A stretch of DNA of 57,585 nucleotides from Tenericutes bacterium HGW-Tenericutes-1 (GCA_002839155.1 PGXM01000002.1:1-57585), one strand, 5' to 3'; counted from the first letter of the stretch, positions 8,446-17,277 are shown. Numbers and translations: made by a program. Notes: generated by a model from the letters alone, not told the origin.

Positions 8446-9694
8446 AGTCGATCACATTCCTTTCTTTTAATTGCCTTTTTTCATAGGGTACAAACAAGAA
8501 ATACACGAACTTGATAAAACCTTTTGGAATCAATACAATGAAGAAATAGAGTATGTAATAAATGACTTTGAATATCATCTTGAATATCCATCCAATACCC
8601 TTGAAAACAAATCCAAGAACCTCTACTACTATCTTGATTGTTGATAAAATCTTTCCAATGATAAATGTAGCGATAATTCCAACCAGGATCATAATTGCTG
8701 TATCAGGATTAGCTTTAATCCAATCCCATATGGTTGTCCATATTGATGTTGCTGGATCCACAGTTCCTGGTATTACGTCTATGATATCTTCCATATCATA
8801 TGGTTTATCAACTACTTCCGCATCGTCATAGAATACATCATTGTAGTAATAATCGATTGTTAGAATGGTTGTCTGATCTATATTGACTGTTGATGCTGGC
8901 CATGAGTATTCATAAGCACCTAAATCCACCATCCAATCATAGATCTCATTTCCTACAATGTTGTCATCTCTAAAATGAGTTGACTCTTTAATGTTAGTTA
9001 CTACATGCGATGGATAGATGAATGGCCATACACTTAAACTGCGATTTTCAGTTGCCTGGATTGTCTTAACAACATGATCTCTAATATCAATTAATCCTAT
9101 ATAAGATTTGACAATATCATACTCCACTTTAATGCTATGGATTCGATCAATAGGAACTTTATCTCCCAAAGCATCCACTACACTGAAATGCATGTAGAAT
9201 TGCTTCGAAGGAGTTAATAGTGTACCTACAGAACCAACAGACTGCTCCCGGGTAATCAGATCATCGTAAATATATAAAGTCTTTAATCTGAGTTCGATGC
9301 CATCCATGGAGTAAGTACCATTCACATAAATATTGGATCCTGATACGGATTTGATGTAATCCCCTTGGGTGATTACTCTCCAGACTTTAAAAGCTAAAGC
9401 TTCAGAAGGTAATGAGAACGAATACTTATTGACTGTCTGAGTTGTGTTTTGAGCAGTCAAAGTTAGTTTCATTGTTTTAAGCTTCGACATGTACACACCA
9501 TTAGACAAAAACGTATACTCGATAATCGCTTGTTTTAAACCTGGTTCTGATGTGTAAAAATACGCTGTTGTGCCGCTTTTCCCTGGTTCTGATATCGTAG
9601 GGATAATATCCGCAATAATGCCATGGGCAGGGTTAAAATACAGCCCTGCCGATAGGATTAATGATAACACTAGAATGATGAGTGCTTTCTTCAT
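8426..9694 (-). CDS. Secreted protein with C-terminal membrane segments
   Basis: A 422-residue protein with a signal peptide (KKALIILVLSLILSAGLYF), a beta-rich outer region to about residue 320, then several membrane helices in the last 95 residues (TAIMILVGIIATFIIGKIL, VVEVLGFVFKGIGWIFK, and a segment ending LIPKGFIKFVYFLFV). No known domain recognised. It follows the 789-residue secreted protein by 24 bp in the operon that also holds the Zot-like ATPase. In the phage reading it could be an anchored minor virion protein; otherwise a surface-exposed membrane protein. Confidence 0.7.
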   Translation of the reverse strand: MKKALIILVLSLILSAGLYFNPAHGIIADIIPTISEPGKSGTTAYFYTSEPGLKQAIIEYTFLSNGVYMSKLKTMKLTLTAQNTTQTVNKYSFSLPSEALAFKVWRVITQGDYIKSVSGSNIYVNGTYSMDGIELRLKTLYIYDDLITREQSVGSVGTLLTPSKQFYMHFSVVDALGDKVPIDRIHSIKVEYDIVKSYIGLIDIRDHVVKTIQATENRSLSVWPFIYPSHVVTNIKESTHFRDDNIVGNEIYDWMVDLGAYEYSWPASTVNIDQTTILTIDYYYNDVFYDDAEVVDKPYDMEDIIDVIPGTVDPATSIWTTIWDWIKANPDTAIMILVGIIATFIIGKILSTIKIVVEVLGFVFKGIGWIFKMIFKVIYYILYFFIVLIPKGFIKFVYFLFVPYEKRQLKERNVIDYANRSI

Positions 9695-9718
9695 AAGGAT
9701 GCACTCCTTTCTTTTGGA

Positions 9719-12088
9719 CTAAATGCTCTGAGCCGGATTTGAAGTCGTTGTGACTGGAGGTAATGTTGTTGTCGTTGAGGTAGTAGGTGGTACATTCGTC
9801 GTTGTTGTATTCGTTGAGACAGGTGGAATCGTTGTGACTGTATCTTTTACAAAGATGAATTGATAAACTGGATAAATGATATGATCATAAGTCCATACAG
9901 CTGCGTTTTTAACCCAGTTCCATCCGGATTGAATAGCAGTCCAGACTTTCACTCCAAAGTTTTTAACAGATGCTAAGAACTTTTGGAATCCAGTTTGTGG
10001 TGTTTCTGGAGTTACGACAATGACGTCTCCATCATCTGCAGCTGGTACCGCTAATTGAACAGAGATATCAGATTGAGATCCATTTGCATAAGTGATTCTC
10101 ATCGTCACATTATAAGCACCTTCGATGAGTTCGTTTCCGGTATACTCATCGGTTAAGAACGTGACAGTATAACTGAGATCATTTGCGAGCATTCCAGAAG
10201 CTTGTAATAAAGCGATCAGTTCAGTTCTTGTCATTGATTCATTGACTCCAAGGTTAATGAAGTAATCATCAAATACCCATACTGGAGCGACATTATCGAC
10301 AACCCAGACACGAACATCATGATACTTGATATTGCCAGCCGCATCAGTTGCTTTGTATTGAATCAAGTATGATCCAATTGTCTGCATGTTTCCTGAATAG
10401 CCATCAGATACAATAACGACACTTAAAGCACCGGATACGTTATCGACCGCAGAGAGTTGAGCGGTGATATCAGCTGTAACCATGGTTGCGGTTTTACCTT
10501 TGACGACTTTGATTGGACCATTGATAACTGGTAATACGTCATCAGCTACTGTAATTGTCAAAACTAAGCTTCCAACATTGCCGGATGCATCTGTACAAGT
10601 GATCGTAATATTTGTTACTGCAGGTACAGTCAAGCTAGGTAATGCAGGTACGACTTTAGAGCTTGTTAAAGTACCATAATAAGCATCGGTAATCACGATT
10701 GAATCGATTAATGCCTGGAGAGTTGATGTATCAGACATATTGACAGTGATTGAATAAGTCGTGACTGTAATATTGTTTATTTTGAATACCGGAATCGTTG
10801 TATCTCTGACCGTAACAGGTACAGTTTTAAGCGTGTATTTACCATTAGAATCGGTCGCTCTGAGTACAAGATTAAAGGATCCAATGGTAGGTGATGCATA
10901 GTTCCAGGTTGTGGAAGCATCAACCGTAATAACGACAGTTCCATCTTCGGTATCTGTAGCTGAATATTGAGCTAAAATCGAAGCAAAATTGAAACTTGTG
11001 ATTTCAACAGTTTGCGATGCAGGACCCGTAATCACAGGAGCGTGGTTTTCAAGAACTGTAAGATTCACAATAATAGTAGCTGTGTTATTTGACAAATCTG
11101 TTAATTCTACATGAACTTCATAAGTACCAACCGTATCATAATATTCACTTTCACCTACATAATCTGGAATAGAAACATCTACAAGAATTCCATTGTAGTC
11201 ATACGGATCATATACATAATATCCGTCAAGATAAGTGAACATATCCCTGATTTCATCAAGAGTTAACTTCTCAGTTTCACTATCATCGTTATACCATGGG
11301 TCTAGAGTAATTGATTGACCATCGTAATAACTTGATCCATCATATTGAAGATAAGGTTTTATGTTATCAATTATTTCAATATCAACTCTTAGGTATGCAT
11401 AATTTCCTGCTGTATCTGATACTCTGAACATGATGTAATAATCTCCACCAACTTCTTTTGTGGCTGAAGTATATGTATCGTTATAAATTTCGATTCTTGA
11501 TGTGACATCTCCATCGACATCATCAGTCGCACCAAGTTGAGCTTTAATAGAAGCTGCTGTTGGAAGTGCATTGTACACTGCATTGACTTGTAAACTTGAA
11601 TAAGTGAATACAGGTTCAACACCATCAACTTCGTTCATAACAAGCGAGAAGTTAGTTGTTGTGATTGCATTGTTCCAAATTAAGGCTTGAGCAACTTGAG
11701 GATCTATTTGTCCAATTTGGATAAATCCACCTTCAATGAAATCAGTGATGATAAGCGTATAGTTTCCACCGCTACCTACAATATCAGCAAGACCATCTTC
11801 AATCCAATTCTGAATACTCATTTGTCCTTGGTATGAAGTTCCAATGAAATAATTGTTTAATTCAGGATCACCTAATTGAAATGGCTGATTCTTAATTTCA
11901 AATGTATACGTTCCATCTGGCAATGTAGGATCTGAGTAAACAAAATCAGTAATATAATCACCACTTACAGTAGTAGTGACTTTGGTTGGATCAAAGAGAT
12001 TTGTTGTATCTGCTTTGACGGTTGCGACATTATATATTCCAAGTACGACTGCGAAAAGCAATGAGATTGTTAAAACGAGTTTTTTCAT
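9719..12088 (-). CDS. Large secreted protein with Ig-like (DUF5011/HYR-type) repeats
   Basis: A 789-residue protein with an N-terminal signal peptide (MKKLVLTISLLFAVVLG). Several Ig-like repeats carry the signature ATDxxDGxVT ... VGxYxxxxxxxDxxGN (for example DDVDGDVTSRIEIY, YSATDTEDGTVVITVD, VGGDYYIMFRVSDTAGNYA). A helical part with Trp-rich amphipathic sequence (VWTAIQSGWNWVKNAA) is followed by a Thr/Pro-rich tail (TTTTNVPPTTSTTTTLPP) typical of stretched surface linkers. There is no LPxTG sorting motif. Role inferred: adhesin or receptor-binding surface protein. In the phage reading it would fill the place of the tip adsorption protein. Confidence 0.75.
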   Translation of the reverse strand: MKKLVLTISLLFAVVLGIYNVATVKADTTNLFDPTKVTTTVSGDYITDFVYSDPTLPDGTYTFEIKNQPFQLGDPELNNYFIGTSYQGQMSIQNWIEDGLADIVGSGGNYTLIITDFIEGGFIQIGQIDPQVAQALIWNNAITTTNFSLVMNEVDGVEPVFTYSSLQVNAVYNALPTAASIKAQLGATDDVDGDVTSRIEIYNDTYTSATKEVGGDYYIMFRVSDTAGNYAYLRVDIEIIDNIKPYLQYDGSSYYDGQSITLDPWYNDDSETEKLTLDEIRDMFTYLDGYYVYDPYDYNGILVDVSIPDYVGESEYYDTVGTYEVHVELTDLSNNTATIIVNLTVLENHAPVITGPASQTVEITSFNFASILAQYSATDTEDGTVVITVDASTTWNYASPTIGSFNLVLRATDSNGKYTLKTVPVTVRDTTIPVFKINNITVTTYSITVNMSDTSTLQALIDSIVITDAYYGTLTSSKVVPALPSLTVPAVTNITITCTDASGNVGSLVLTITVADDVLPVINGPIKVVKGKTATMVTADITAQLSAVDNVSGALSVVIVSDGYSGNMQTIGSYLIQYKATDAAGNIKYHDVRVWVVDNVAPVWVFDDYFINLGVNESMTRTELIALLQASGMLANDLSYTVTFLTDEYTGNELIEGAYNVTMRITYANGSQSDISVQLAVPAADDGDVIVVTPETPQTGFQKFLASVKNFGVKVWTAIQSGWNWVKNAAVWTYDHIIYPVYQFIFVKDTVTTIPPVSTNTTTTNVPPTTSTTTTLPPVTTTSNPAQSI

Positions 12089-12261
12089 TTTGTTTTTCCT
12101 TTCTTTGAGACCGGTTTTACCGGATTTGATTTTTTTGATACTTTTGATGATTTTGATTTTTGCTCTGGTGTAAAGACAATAATCGTTACTCCAGTTTTTG
12201 GTTTACTGCTTTTTGATCTTGCTTTTTTAGCTTGAGTATTTTTATTAACATTTTGTGCCAT
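12085..12261 (-). CDS. Small, highly basic protein (58 aa)
   Basis: The ATG at 12261 has GGAGGTG six bases upstream, so I prefer it to the GTG at 12270. About one third of the residues are Lys or Arg (KKARSKSSKPK, KSSKVSKKSNPVKPVSKKGK), with a short central beta stretch (GVTIIVFT). No signal peptide or membrane helix. It overlaps the next gene by 4 bp. Nucleic-acid binding is likely from composition; in an assembly operon it could bind packaged DNA. Confidence 0.6.
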   Translation of the reverse strand: MAQNVNKNTQAKKARSKSSKPKTGVTIIVFTPEQKSKSSKVSKKSNPVKPVSKKGKTK

Positions 12262-12273
12262 GTTTGACACCTC

Positions 12274-13056
12274 CTAAAATAGATTTTGTGATTCAATAAA
12301 ACTAAGTACAATAGTGGATGGAATAGCGTAGTAATTGCCACCTATTCCCCATGAGTTTAGTCCGATAAGATTGCCATACATATCAACTAAAGCTCCTCCA
12401 GAGGATCCATTTCCTAATGTAGCTGTATGCAGAAGTGCATCATGTTCAATATCTATATCACTTCTGATTGTCACATGTTCCTGGATAATTCCAATTGTGA
12501 CAGAACCTACAGATCCAATCGGATTTCCTACTGCCATGACGAACTCATTGGAAGGTATCTCTTCACCGGATATTGATAATGGTACGATATTAGATCTTCC
12601 AGATTTTTCAAATTGAATGATTGCGAGATCTAATTCTTCAGAAGCAGCGATGACCCTAAAATCAGTACTTATCAGATCATAAGTAGCGACTGTTTTTGTT
12701 AATGATTCAGATCCTTCAATCACATGTTGATTCGTAATCGCATAATAGTATAAATCATCAGAATCAATGATGACTGCGGATCCAATTGTTGTGATAGATC
12801 CATCAGTGATTCTGATATAAGCATTCGCTTGTAGTAATTTGCCTTTTGTCTCGAGAATGACTGCTTCCAGGTTAATGACTTGTACTGGTTCAGTCGTTGT
12901 CTGAGTCGTTACCACTGTTCGACTTATTTTGATATAATGTGATGCTAAATTACCAGCAACGACCAAGGTAAAGAATCCAATCGCAATCGCAAATAAAACC
13001 AAAATATAATGAAAGAGATTAAATCCTTTATGATGCTTCTTTTTTAGTACCCTCAA
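12274..13056 (-). CDS. Membrane-anchored trypsin-like serine protease
   Basis: A 260-residue protein with a basic start, one membrane helix (about 14-36, FHYILVLFAIAIGFFTLVVA) and a trypsin-like domain outside. The triad is visible: His111 in ITNQHVIEG, Asp143 in ELDLAIIQFE, Ser219 in GNGSSGGALVD. There is no PDZ domain, so it is shorter than HtrA/DegP. The start is a TTG at 13056 with GGAG nine bases upstream, overlapping the end of the ATPase gene. Inferred job: processing of secreted or membrane proteins made by the same operon. This is unusual for filamentous phages. Confidence 0.85.
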   Translation of the reverse strand: MRVLKKKHHKGFNLFHYILVLFAIAIGFFTLVVAGNLASHYIKISRTVVTTQTTTEPVQVINLEAVILETKGKLLQANAYIRITDGSITTIGSAVIIDSDDLYYYAITNQHVIEGSESLTKTVATYDLISTDFRVIAASEELDLAIIQFEKSGRSNIVPLSISGEEIPSNEFVMAVGNPIGSVGSVTIGIIQEHVTIRSDIDIEHDALLHTATLGNGSSGGALVDMYGNLIGLNSWGIGGNYYAIPSTIVLSFIESQNLF

Positions 13057-14626
13057 TATTGTTCACTCCTTTTTTCCCTTTTGTTTTATTAATGCCGGCC
13101 ATCTCATTTAAGACCGGATAATTCATGAATTCAATTTGATGCTTCTTAAGAATTAAATCAGGATCCCAATTAGGAACATCCTGGAATTGCATCGTTGTTT
13201 TATTAGCTAGGATTTCAGCGATAGCTTCTAAGTAATGAGTGTTATATCCACCGTAGACATCAGTCATTTTGAAACATAACTTGATACAGTAATTTTCATA
13301 GATTGGCTTGTCATAAGATAACACTTGCTTTAGTGTCATCTCTTCTGCCATTCCTGATTCTTCTGACCTGGCAATTTTCATATCAACGTAGATGTATCCA
13401 TCATTCTTAAGTCGTTTAATTCGTTGATAGGCTTTTGATTTTCGTCTGATCTGTTTTTCTTTTGATTTCTTCCGGATAGAATGTCGCATCCAAAATTCAA
13501 TCCAGGATAACCACCTTTGTACAAAGAAGATCCTTTTCTCTCCCCCAGGTATTTTCGATTGTTCGATAATCGTGATAAATGCCTGGTCTAGTTCTCTTAA
13601 ACTCTTTTCAGTTCTAGCTGCACGTTGTCCGATTTGAAACCAGACAGAATCTTCTCCCATGAGATGTCTAAAGAATGCTTTAAAATTACGAGTACCGGAT
13701 TTCATCGCAGATCCTTTAGTTCCTACATTTGGATAGAATGCATCCGCTTCAGTTTCTAAGATGATCACTCCACCTACTATTGGCCATGCCCATTTGACTT
13801 GATCACTTTGAATATTCGTGAAGTCTGTCGAGAACATTTTCGCAGTGAGCCCTTTATCTTCCATATAAGGTTGATTAGCTACGATGTAATTTGGCAGATA
13901 ATTCGTTCTGATATAAAGTAGTGAGTACTTGATAAGAAGTGATAAAAAATGTTGTTTTGAGATTCCATCATCATATTTGAACATGATTTTATCGATGATC
14001 TCTTCATCCGGATTTTTACGCATCGCATATAATTCTTTTAAGTGATCATCAGCGACAAAATCTTCTGAATAAGCTTCTTTGATAAAACAATTAGATTCAG
14101 TCATCATCTTAATGAAAAGAGAGAAGAATCGATTTTTTGAATTGGTCATAAGTGACACATGTTTCTCATCTAGATACGCTTCAAGTTTATCGAATTCATA
14201 GGGATAACAAATAATCCTGATGAACTCCATGTCTTCGATGTTTCGTTGCATGATATCAACTCTGAGTACTTTTGAAATTCCGGATACAGTCGAGTCTTTA
14301 CCCACACCACGAAATCCATCCCATTTGACTGATCTAGGTAACTTCTCAACGACATAGAGTTGAGTCAATTCTCGCTTATATTCATGGACGTACCATTTTC
14401 CAAAGAGATAATGGAATAGTTTTGCGATGAGTACAATTGCGAGTACTTGGAGAGCGAGATATATTTCTTGTTGGATGAAATAATCAAATTTATAGTTCGT
14501 AGCTGCATCAATCAAGTGATAGATTGATACCAGGATAATGAGAAATATCATCACCTTTTTGACTGATTTGATGTTCTCTACGATTGAGACATATAGATTC
14601 CGGATTTTGATAATGAGATATCTCAT
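13028..14626 (-). CDS. Two-pass membrane ATPase resembling Zot/pI assembly proteins
   Basis: A 532-residue protein with membrane helices near residues 25-42 and 54-75. A P-loop-like GFRGVGKDST follows at 104-113; the residue after GK is Asp, with Ser and Thr next. A Walker B-like VIILETEAD (287-295) is followed by RHLMGEDSVWFQIGQRA (320-336). A strand ending in an acidic residue, then an RH pair, then a hydrophobic strand ending in Q, is the order seen in Zot/pI and related HerA/FtsK-type secretion ATPases. The tail is basic. It overlaps its neighbours on both sides by short stretches, so it is translationally coupled. A Zot-like role in extrusion or secretion is inferred; a conjugation-type ATPase is the alternative. 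Confidence 0.55.
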   Translation of the reverse strand: MRYLIIKIRNLYVSIVENIKSVKKVMIFLIILVSIYHLIDAATNYKFDYFIQQEIYLALQVLAIVLIAKLFHYLFGKWYVHEYKRELTQLYVVEKLPRSVKWDGFRGVGKDSTVSGISKVLRVDIMQRNIEDMEFIRIICYPYEFDKLEAYLDEKHVSLMTNSKNRFFSLFIKMMTESNCFIKEAYSEDFVADDHLKELYAMRKNPDEEIIDKIMFKYDDGISKQHFLSLLIKYSLLYIRTNYLPNYIVANQPYMEDKGLTAKMFSTDFTNIQSDQVKWAWPIVGGVIILETEADAFYPNVGTKGSAMKSGTRNFKAFFRHLMGEDSVWFQIGQRAARTEKSLRELDQAFITIIEQSKIPGGEKRIFFVQRWLSWIEFWMRHSIRKKSKEKQIRRKSKAYQRIKRLKNDGYIYVDMKIARSEESGMAEEMTLKQVLSYDKPIYENYCIKLCFKMTDVYGGYNTHYLEAIAEILANKTTMQFQDVPNWDPDLILKKHQIEFMNYPVLNEMAGINKTKGKKGVNNIEGTKKEAS

Positions 14627-15033
14627 GCATTCTCCTTGATTAGCGGTCTATTTTGGCGCAGTTTATCGATTACAGCTTGAGTCTGTGTCGAAGTAGTGAC
14701 TTGATCTAAAATCGCTTCAATAGAAGCTGTACGCATTTTGGCAATAACCATGGGATCAAACTTCTTAGGATTAAGCGTAATCTTCCGTGAGACAGTCTCC
14801 CAGGATAATGTTATAGGATTCATGGCTCGCTCTGAGTCTCTGACAATCAATCCAAGGTCTTCAAATCGTTTTAGGTACTTCTCCAAGGTTGATTCAGGAA
14901 TATTGACTCTTCTAGCTATATCTCGATTAGATCTTGTTAATACTTGATCAGCGATGATTTGTTGGTAAATCCAGATAAACACTCCAAGTTGTTTTGAATT
15001 AAGTTCTTTGAGTTCTGGTTGAAGTTCAAACAT
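14623..15033 (-). CDS. Winged-helix DNA-binding protein
   Basis: I take the ATG at 15033 (GGAG nine bases upstream), giving 136 residues; a TTG at 15042 would touch the ribosome site. A winged helix spans about residues 15-70, with recognition-helix-like SNRDIARRVNIPESTLEKYLKRF. It is the first gene of the leftward operon. A plausible role is control of that operon, possibly at the palindrome 15133-15147, or initiation of replication, since phage and plasmid initiators often have this fold. Confidence 0.7.
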   Translation of the reverse strand: MFELQPELKELNSKQLGVFIWIYQQIIADQVLTRSNRDIARRVNIPESTLEKYLKRFEDLGLIVRDSERAMNPITLSWETVSRKITLNPKKFDPMVIAKMRTASIEAILDQVTTSTQTQAVIDKLRQNRPLIKENA

Positions 15034-15048
15034 GAAGATCAACTCCTT

Positions 15049-15099
15049 TCAGGTTGATAAAAAACAAAAAAAGACATCGATTTCGACGTCTTTAGACAT
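15049..15099 (-). CDS. Possible 16-codon leader peptide over a terminator
   Basis: A minus-strand frame from ATG 15099 encodes MSKDVEIDVFFCFLST and stops at 15049, immediately before the AAGGAG of the winged-helix gene. It covers the whole terminator hairpin 15064-15092. No ribosome site is obvious. If translated, it would keep the hairpin from forming and couple to the next gene. Confidence 0.3.
   Translation of the reverse strand: MSKDVEIDVFFCFLST
15064..15092 (-). terminator. Leader terminator (attenuator candidate) of the assembly operon
   Basis: Minus-strand hairpin AAGACGTCGA / TCGATGTCTT with a 2-base loop and nine paired positions of ten, followed by TTTTTTTGTTTTTT. It lies between the promoter at 15134-15162 and the first gene, so it would stop most transcripts before the operon unless overcome. 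Confidence 0.7.
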
Positions 15100-15132
15100 T
15101 TGTAGCTATTATGATATTTTCCCGGGCACCTT

Positions 15133-15162
15133 TATCGTATAACGATACCAGATTTTTGTCAA
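15133..15162 (-). promoter_or_regulatory. Promoter and palindromic operator of the assembly operon
   Basis: Minus strand TTGACA (15157-15162), 17-bp spacer, TACGAT (15134-15139). A perfect palindrome TATCGT-ATA-ACGATA (15133-15147) covers the -10 box, which is a classic repressor position. Confidence 0.65.
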
Positions 15163-15243
15163 TAAAACCAACAAATAAAAAATTCAATGATATATTATTT
15201 ATTTATTAATTGATACGATTAACTTTTAATTTGGTAACTTCGA

Positions 15244-15273
15244 TTGACTTCAGCAATAAAGAAGTGATAGTAT
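15244..15273 (+). promoter_or_regulatory. Promoter of the 566-residue HEPN-like gene
   Basis: TTGACT (15244-15249), 18-bp spacer, TAGTAT (15268-15273), about 45 bp before the TTG start at 15318. Confidence 0.6.
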
Positions 15274-15317
15274 ATCAAATATATGTTTCTTATTAAATAG
15301 GTATAAAGGAGATTCCT

Positions 15318-17018
15318 TTGGATAAATATTATCAGATTACAAAAAATGATTATTTAGATGAAATGATTTCTAGTGTTACTTTAGAGAACAGTTCAGTAAG
15401 ATTTTTATTTGATCGAAAGTATTCACAACTTTGTGGATCGGCAGAAGTTTATGACTATATAAGCAAATTTAATAAATATAATTATGATAATCAGAAAATC
15501 TTTGTCTCAGATGAAGATGTTCGATTTTTAGTTTCTCTAAAAAATTATTCTAACAATCATTTGTTGAACTCATATTTATGTACACTAATTTCACTTAATG
15601 ATAACGAAAAAAATAAATTCATTTTTTACGATGAGATTTCTAGTATTTGTCTAGAGATAATTGATAGTTATACAATCTCAAAAAACTTTAATTCATATAA
15701 TTTTTTTAAACATTTCGTTAGATCCTCACTTTATATGTTTCATAAGGGTCAGGTGAAATTGTTATATAATACAATACTCGCGAAGTTAAGTGTTTTATCA
15801 ATTTACAACATATATTATGTCTCAAGTATAAATTTTATGTTAAAGATTGCTTCAGAAAACACAGTCATATCCACCAATAAATTGCTTGAATATTCATCTA
15901 TATATATTAGCAAAATAAATGAAATTACATATGACAATCAGCATTTTATGGAAAAAATTATTTATATTGTCGAGTTTCATATTTCTAATAATCAAAACAC
16001 ATTAAAAAAGGAACTGAAATTAAAACTTGCACATTTTATATTCAATAATATATCTCTATATTCTTTTACTGAAAAGCAGCTTATTTTAAAGAAATGTATT
16101 GAACTATTAAGTGAAGTAGATGATCCAAATAATGAAATTAATAAATATCATGTCGAATTACAAAAAGCAAATGAAGAGTCCTTAAAGAATTTGGAAAAGA
16201 TACAGACTCCATATTCTAAGAAATTGACGGATGTGTTGAATAAACAAAGAATCGATATTTTTGCATCATTTGAAAAAAAGAACAATGTGCGGCGATTATT
16301 GGTCTTGGCTGTTGATGATGATTTAATAAAAAGAGATGATTTATATAACTTATCCGATACTTTTGGAAAGGAATTAGTATTTAATTGTGGGAAAAAATAC
16401 ATTCTAAATAGGGATGGAAGTATTATTAACAATTATCTGAACTCTGAGAAAAAAAATGAGTTTTATTTTAACTTAAGTTACCTTTTTAACAACATTCTAG
16501 ATTTAGAGTTTCGTAATCTTTTGGATGCATTCTTATTCTACTTTTCATACGATGAGTCAATTGATGTTTTTATAAATGATATTCTCATGAACAATCCAAT
16601 ATGTGAGAAAGAGAGAATTAGCTATTTAAACAAATATATTAAAGGGATATTGAATCGGGATATTGATAATAATATTAGATCATTAATTTCGGAACTTGAA
16701 AATGGTTTAAAATATTTTTTTAAAAACCAAAATTTACCAATAACTAATCTAAAAAATAGGAATATTTATTCAATAAATTTGAACAATATTTTGAAAGATG
16801 ATGAGAAGAATGTTTGGAGAAAATGTTTATCAGAATTCATTGATGGTGATTATCTGTTTTTATTAGAGTATCTGCTCGTTTCACCCGGTGGTGGAAATAT
16901 TAGAAATGATGTTATGCATGGTAACGTTCCACCTGATGAAATGAACTCATATATGTATTGGTATTTATTTTTTTTGATAATTAGGTTATATATTGGCTTT
17001 AAAGGATGCGTTACATAA
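15318..17018 (+). CDS. 566-residue protein with C-terminal HEPN-like RX4H motif
   Basis: TTG start with AAGGAG six bases upstream. The protein is helix-rich over its length, like a repeat or solenoid sensor, and has no signal peptide. Its C-terminus reads RNDVMHGNV (Arg529, His534) followed by a hydrophobic helix (YWYLFFLIIRLY). The RN...HG ending is shared with DUF4209-type proteins and other HEPN-domain RNases. Stand-alone, promoter-owning, AT-rich cargo between the assembly operon and the SIR2 gene fits a single-gene abortive-infection candidate. The N-terminal part is not recognised. Confidence 0.6.
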   Translation: MDKYYQITKNDYLDEMISSVTLENSSVRFLFDRKYSQLCGSAEVYDYISKFNKYNYDNQKIFVSDEDVRFLVSLKNYSNNHLLNSYLCTLISLNDNEKNKFIFYDEISSICLEIIDSYTISKNFNSYNFFKHFVRSSLYMFHKGQVKLLYNTILAKLSVLSIYNIYYVSSINFMLKIASENTVISTNKLLEYSSIYISKINEITYDNQHFMEKIIYIVEFHISNNQNTLKKELKLKLAHFIFNNISLYSFTEKQLILKKCIELLSEVDDPNNEINKYHVELQKANEESLKNLEKIQTPYSKKLTDVLNKQRIDIFASFEKKNNVRRLLVLAVDDDLIKRDDLYNLSDTFGKELVFNCGKKYILNRDGSIINNYLNSEKKNEFYFNLSYLFNNILDLEFRNLLDAFLFYFSYDESIDVFINDILMNNPICEKERISYLNKYIKGILNRDIDNNIRSLISELENGLKYFFKNQNLPITNLKNRNIYSINLNNILKDDEKNVWRKCLSEFIDGDYLFLLEYLLVSPGGGNIRNDVMHGNVPPDEMNSYMYWYLFFLIIRLYIGFKGCVT

Positions 17019-17090
17019 AAGGTTTAAAAAAAATTATGGGGTGTAAACTGAATAAAATAACTACAAAAATGCCGATAATTGTTATTAATA

Positions 17091-17105
17091 TTGTATTAAA
17101 TACAA
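17091..17105. promoter_or_regulatory. Perfect 15-bp palindrome upstream of the small RNA promoter
   Basis: TTGTATT-A-AATACAA, 40 bp upstream of the -35 box at 17146. Shape fits a dimeric regulator site; the regulator is unknown. Confidence 0.4.
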
Positions 17106-17145
17106 CATGGTCCCTCAAATTCTATGATATTTTTAATCTTTCTTG

Positions 17146-17173
17146 TTGACAATTTTGTATATTATATTATAAT
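17146..17173 (+). promoter_or_regulatory. Consensus promoter of a short RNA
   Basis: TTGACA (17146-17151), 16-bp spacer, TATAAT (17168-17173). Both hexamers are perfect consensus, and no gene follows before a terminator 60 bp later. Confidence 0.7.
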
Positions 17174-17179
17174 ATGTCT

Positions 17180-17276
17180 AGGTTGAAAAACCTATAAACT
17201 CATTAGTTTTTTAATAGATTTATTATAAAAAAAATCACTTGTCACTCTTTTGATAAAAGACACAAGTGATTTTTTT
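17180..17276 (+). ncRNA. Candidate small RNA between the HEPN-like and SIR2 genes
   Basis: Predicted transcript of about 97 nt from the perfect promoter at 17146-17173 to the terminator at 17230-17276. It begins with a tight hairpin AGGTT-gaaa-AACCT, has an unpaired AU-rich middle, and ends with a long terminator stem (AAATCACTTGT / ACAAGTGATTT) and seven U. No ribosome site with a frame is present. It converges on the SIR2 gene, whose stop lies at 17278, so it may overlap the 3' end of the SIR2 message. Function unknown. Confidence 0.6.
17230..17276. terminator. Bidirectional terminator between convergent units
   Basis: Long stem AAATCACTTGT / ACAAGTGATTT with A run before and T run after, serving both the plus-strand small RNA/HEPN-like gene and the minus-strand SIR2 gene. 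Confidence 0.8.
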
Positions 17277-17277
17277 A

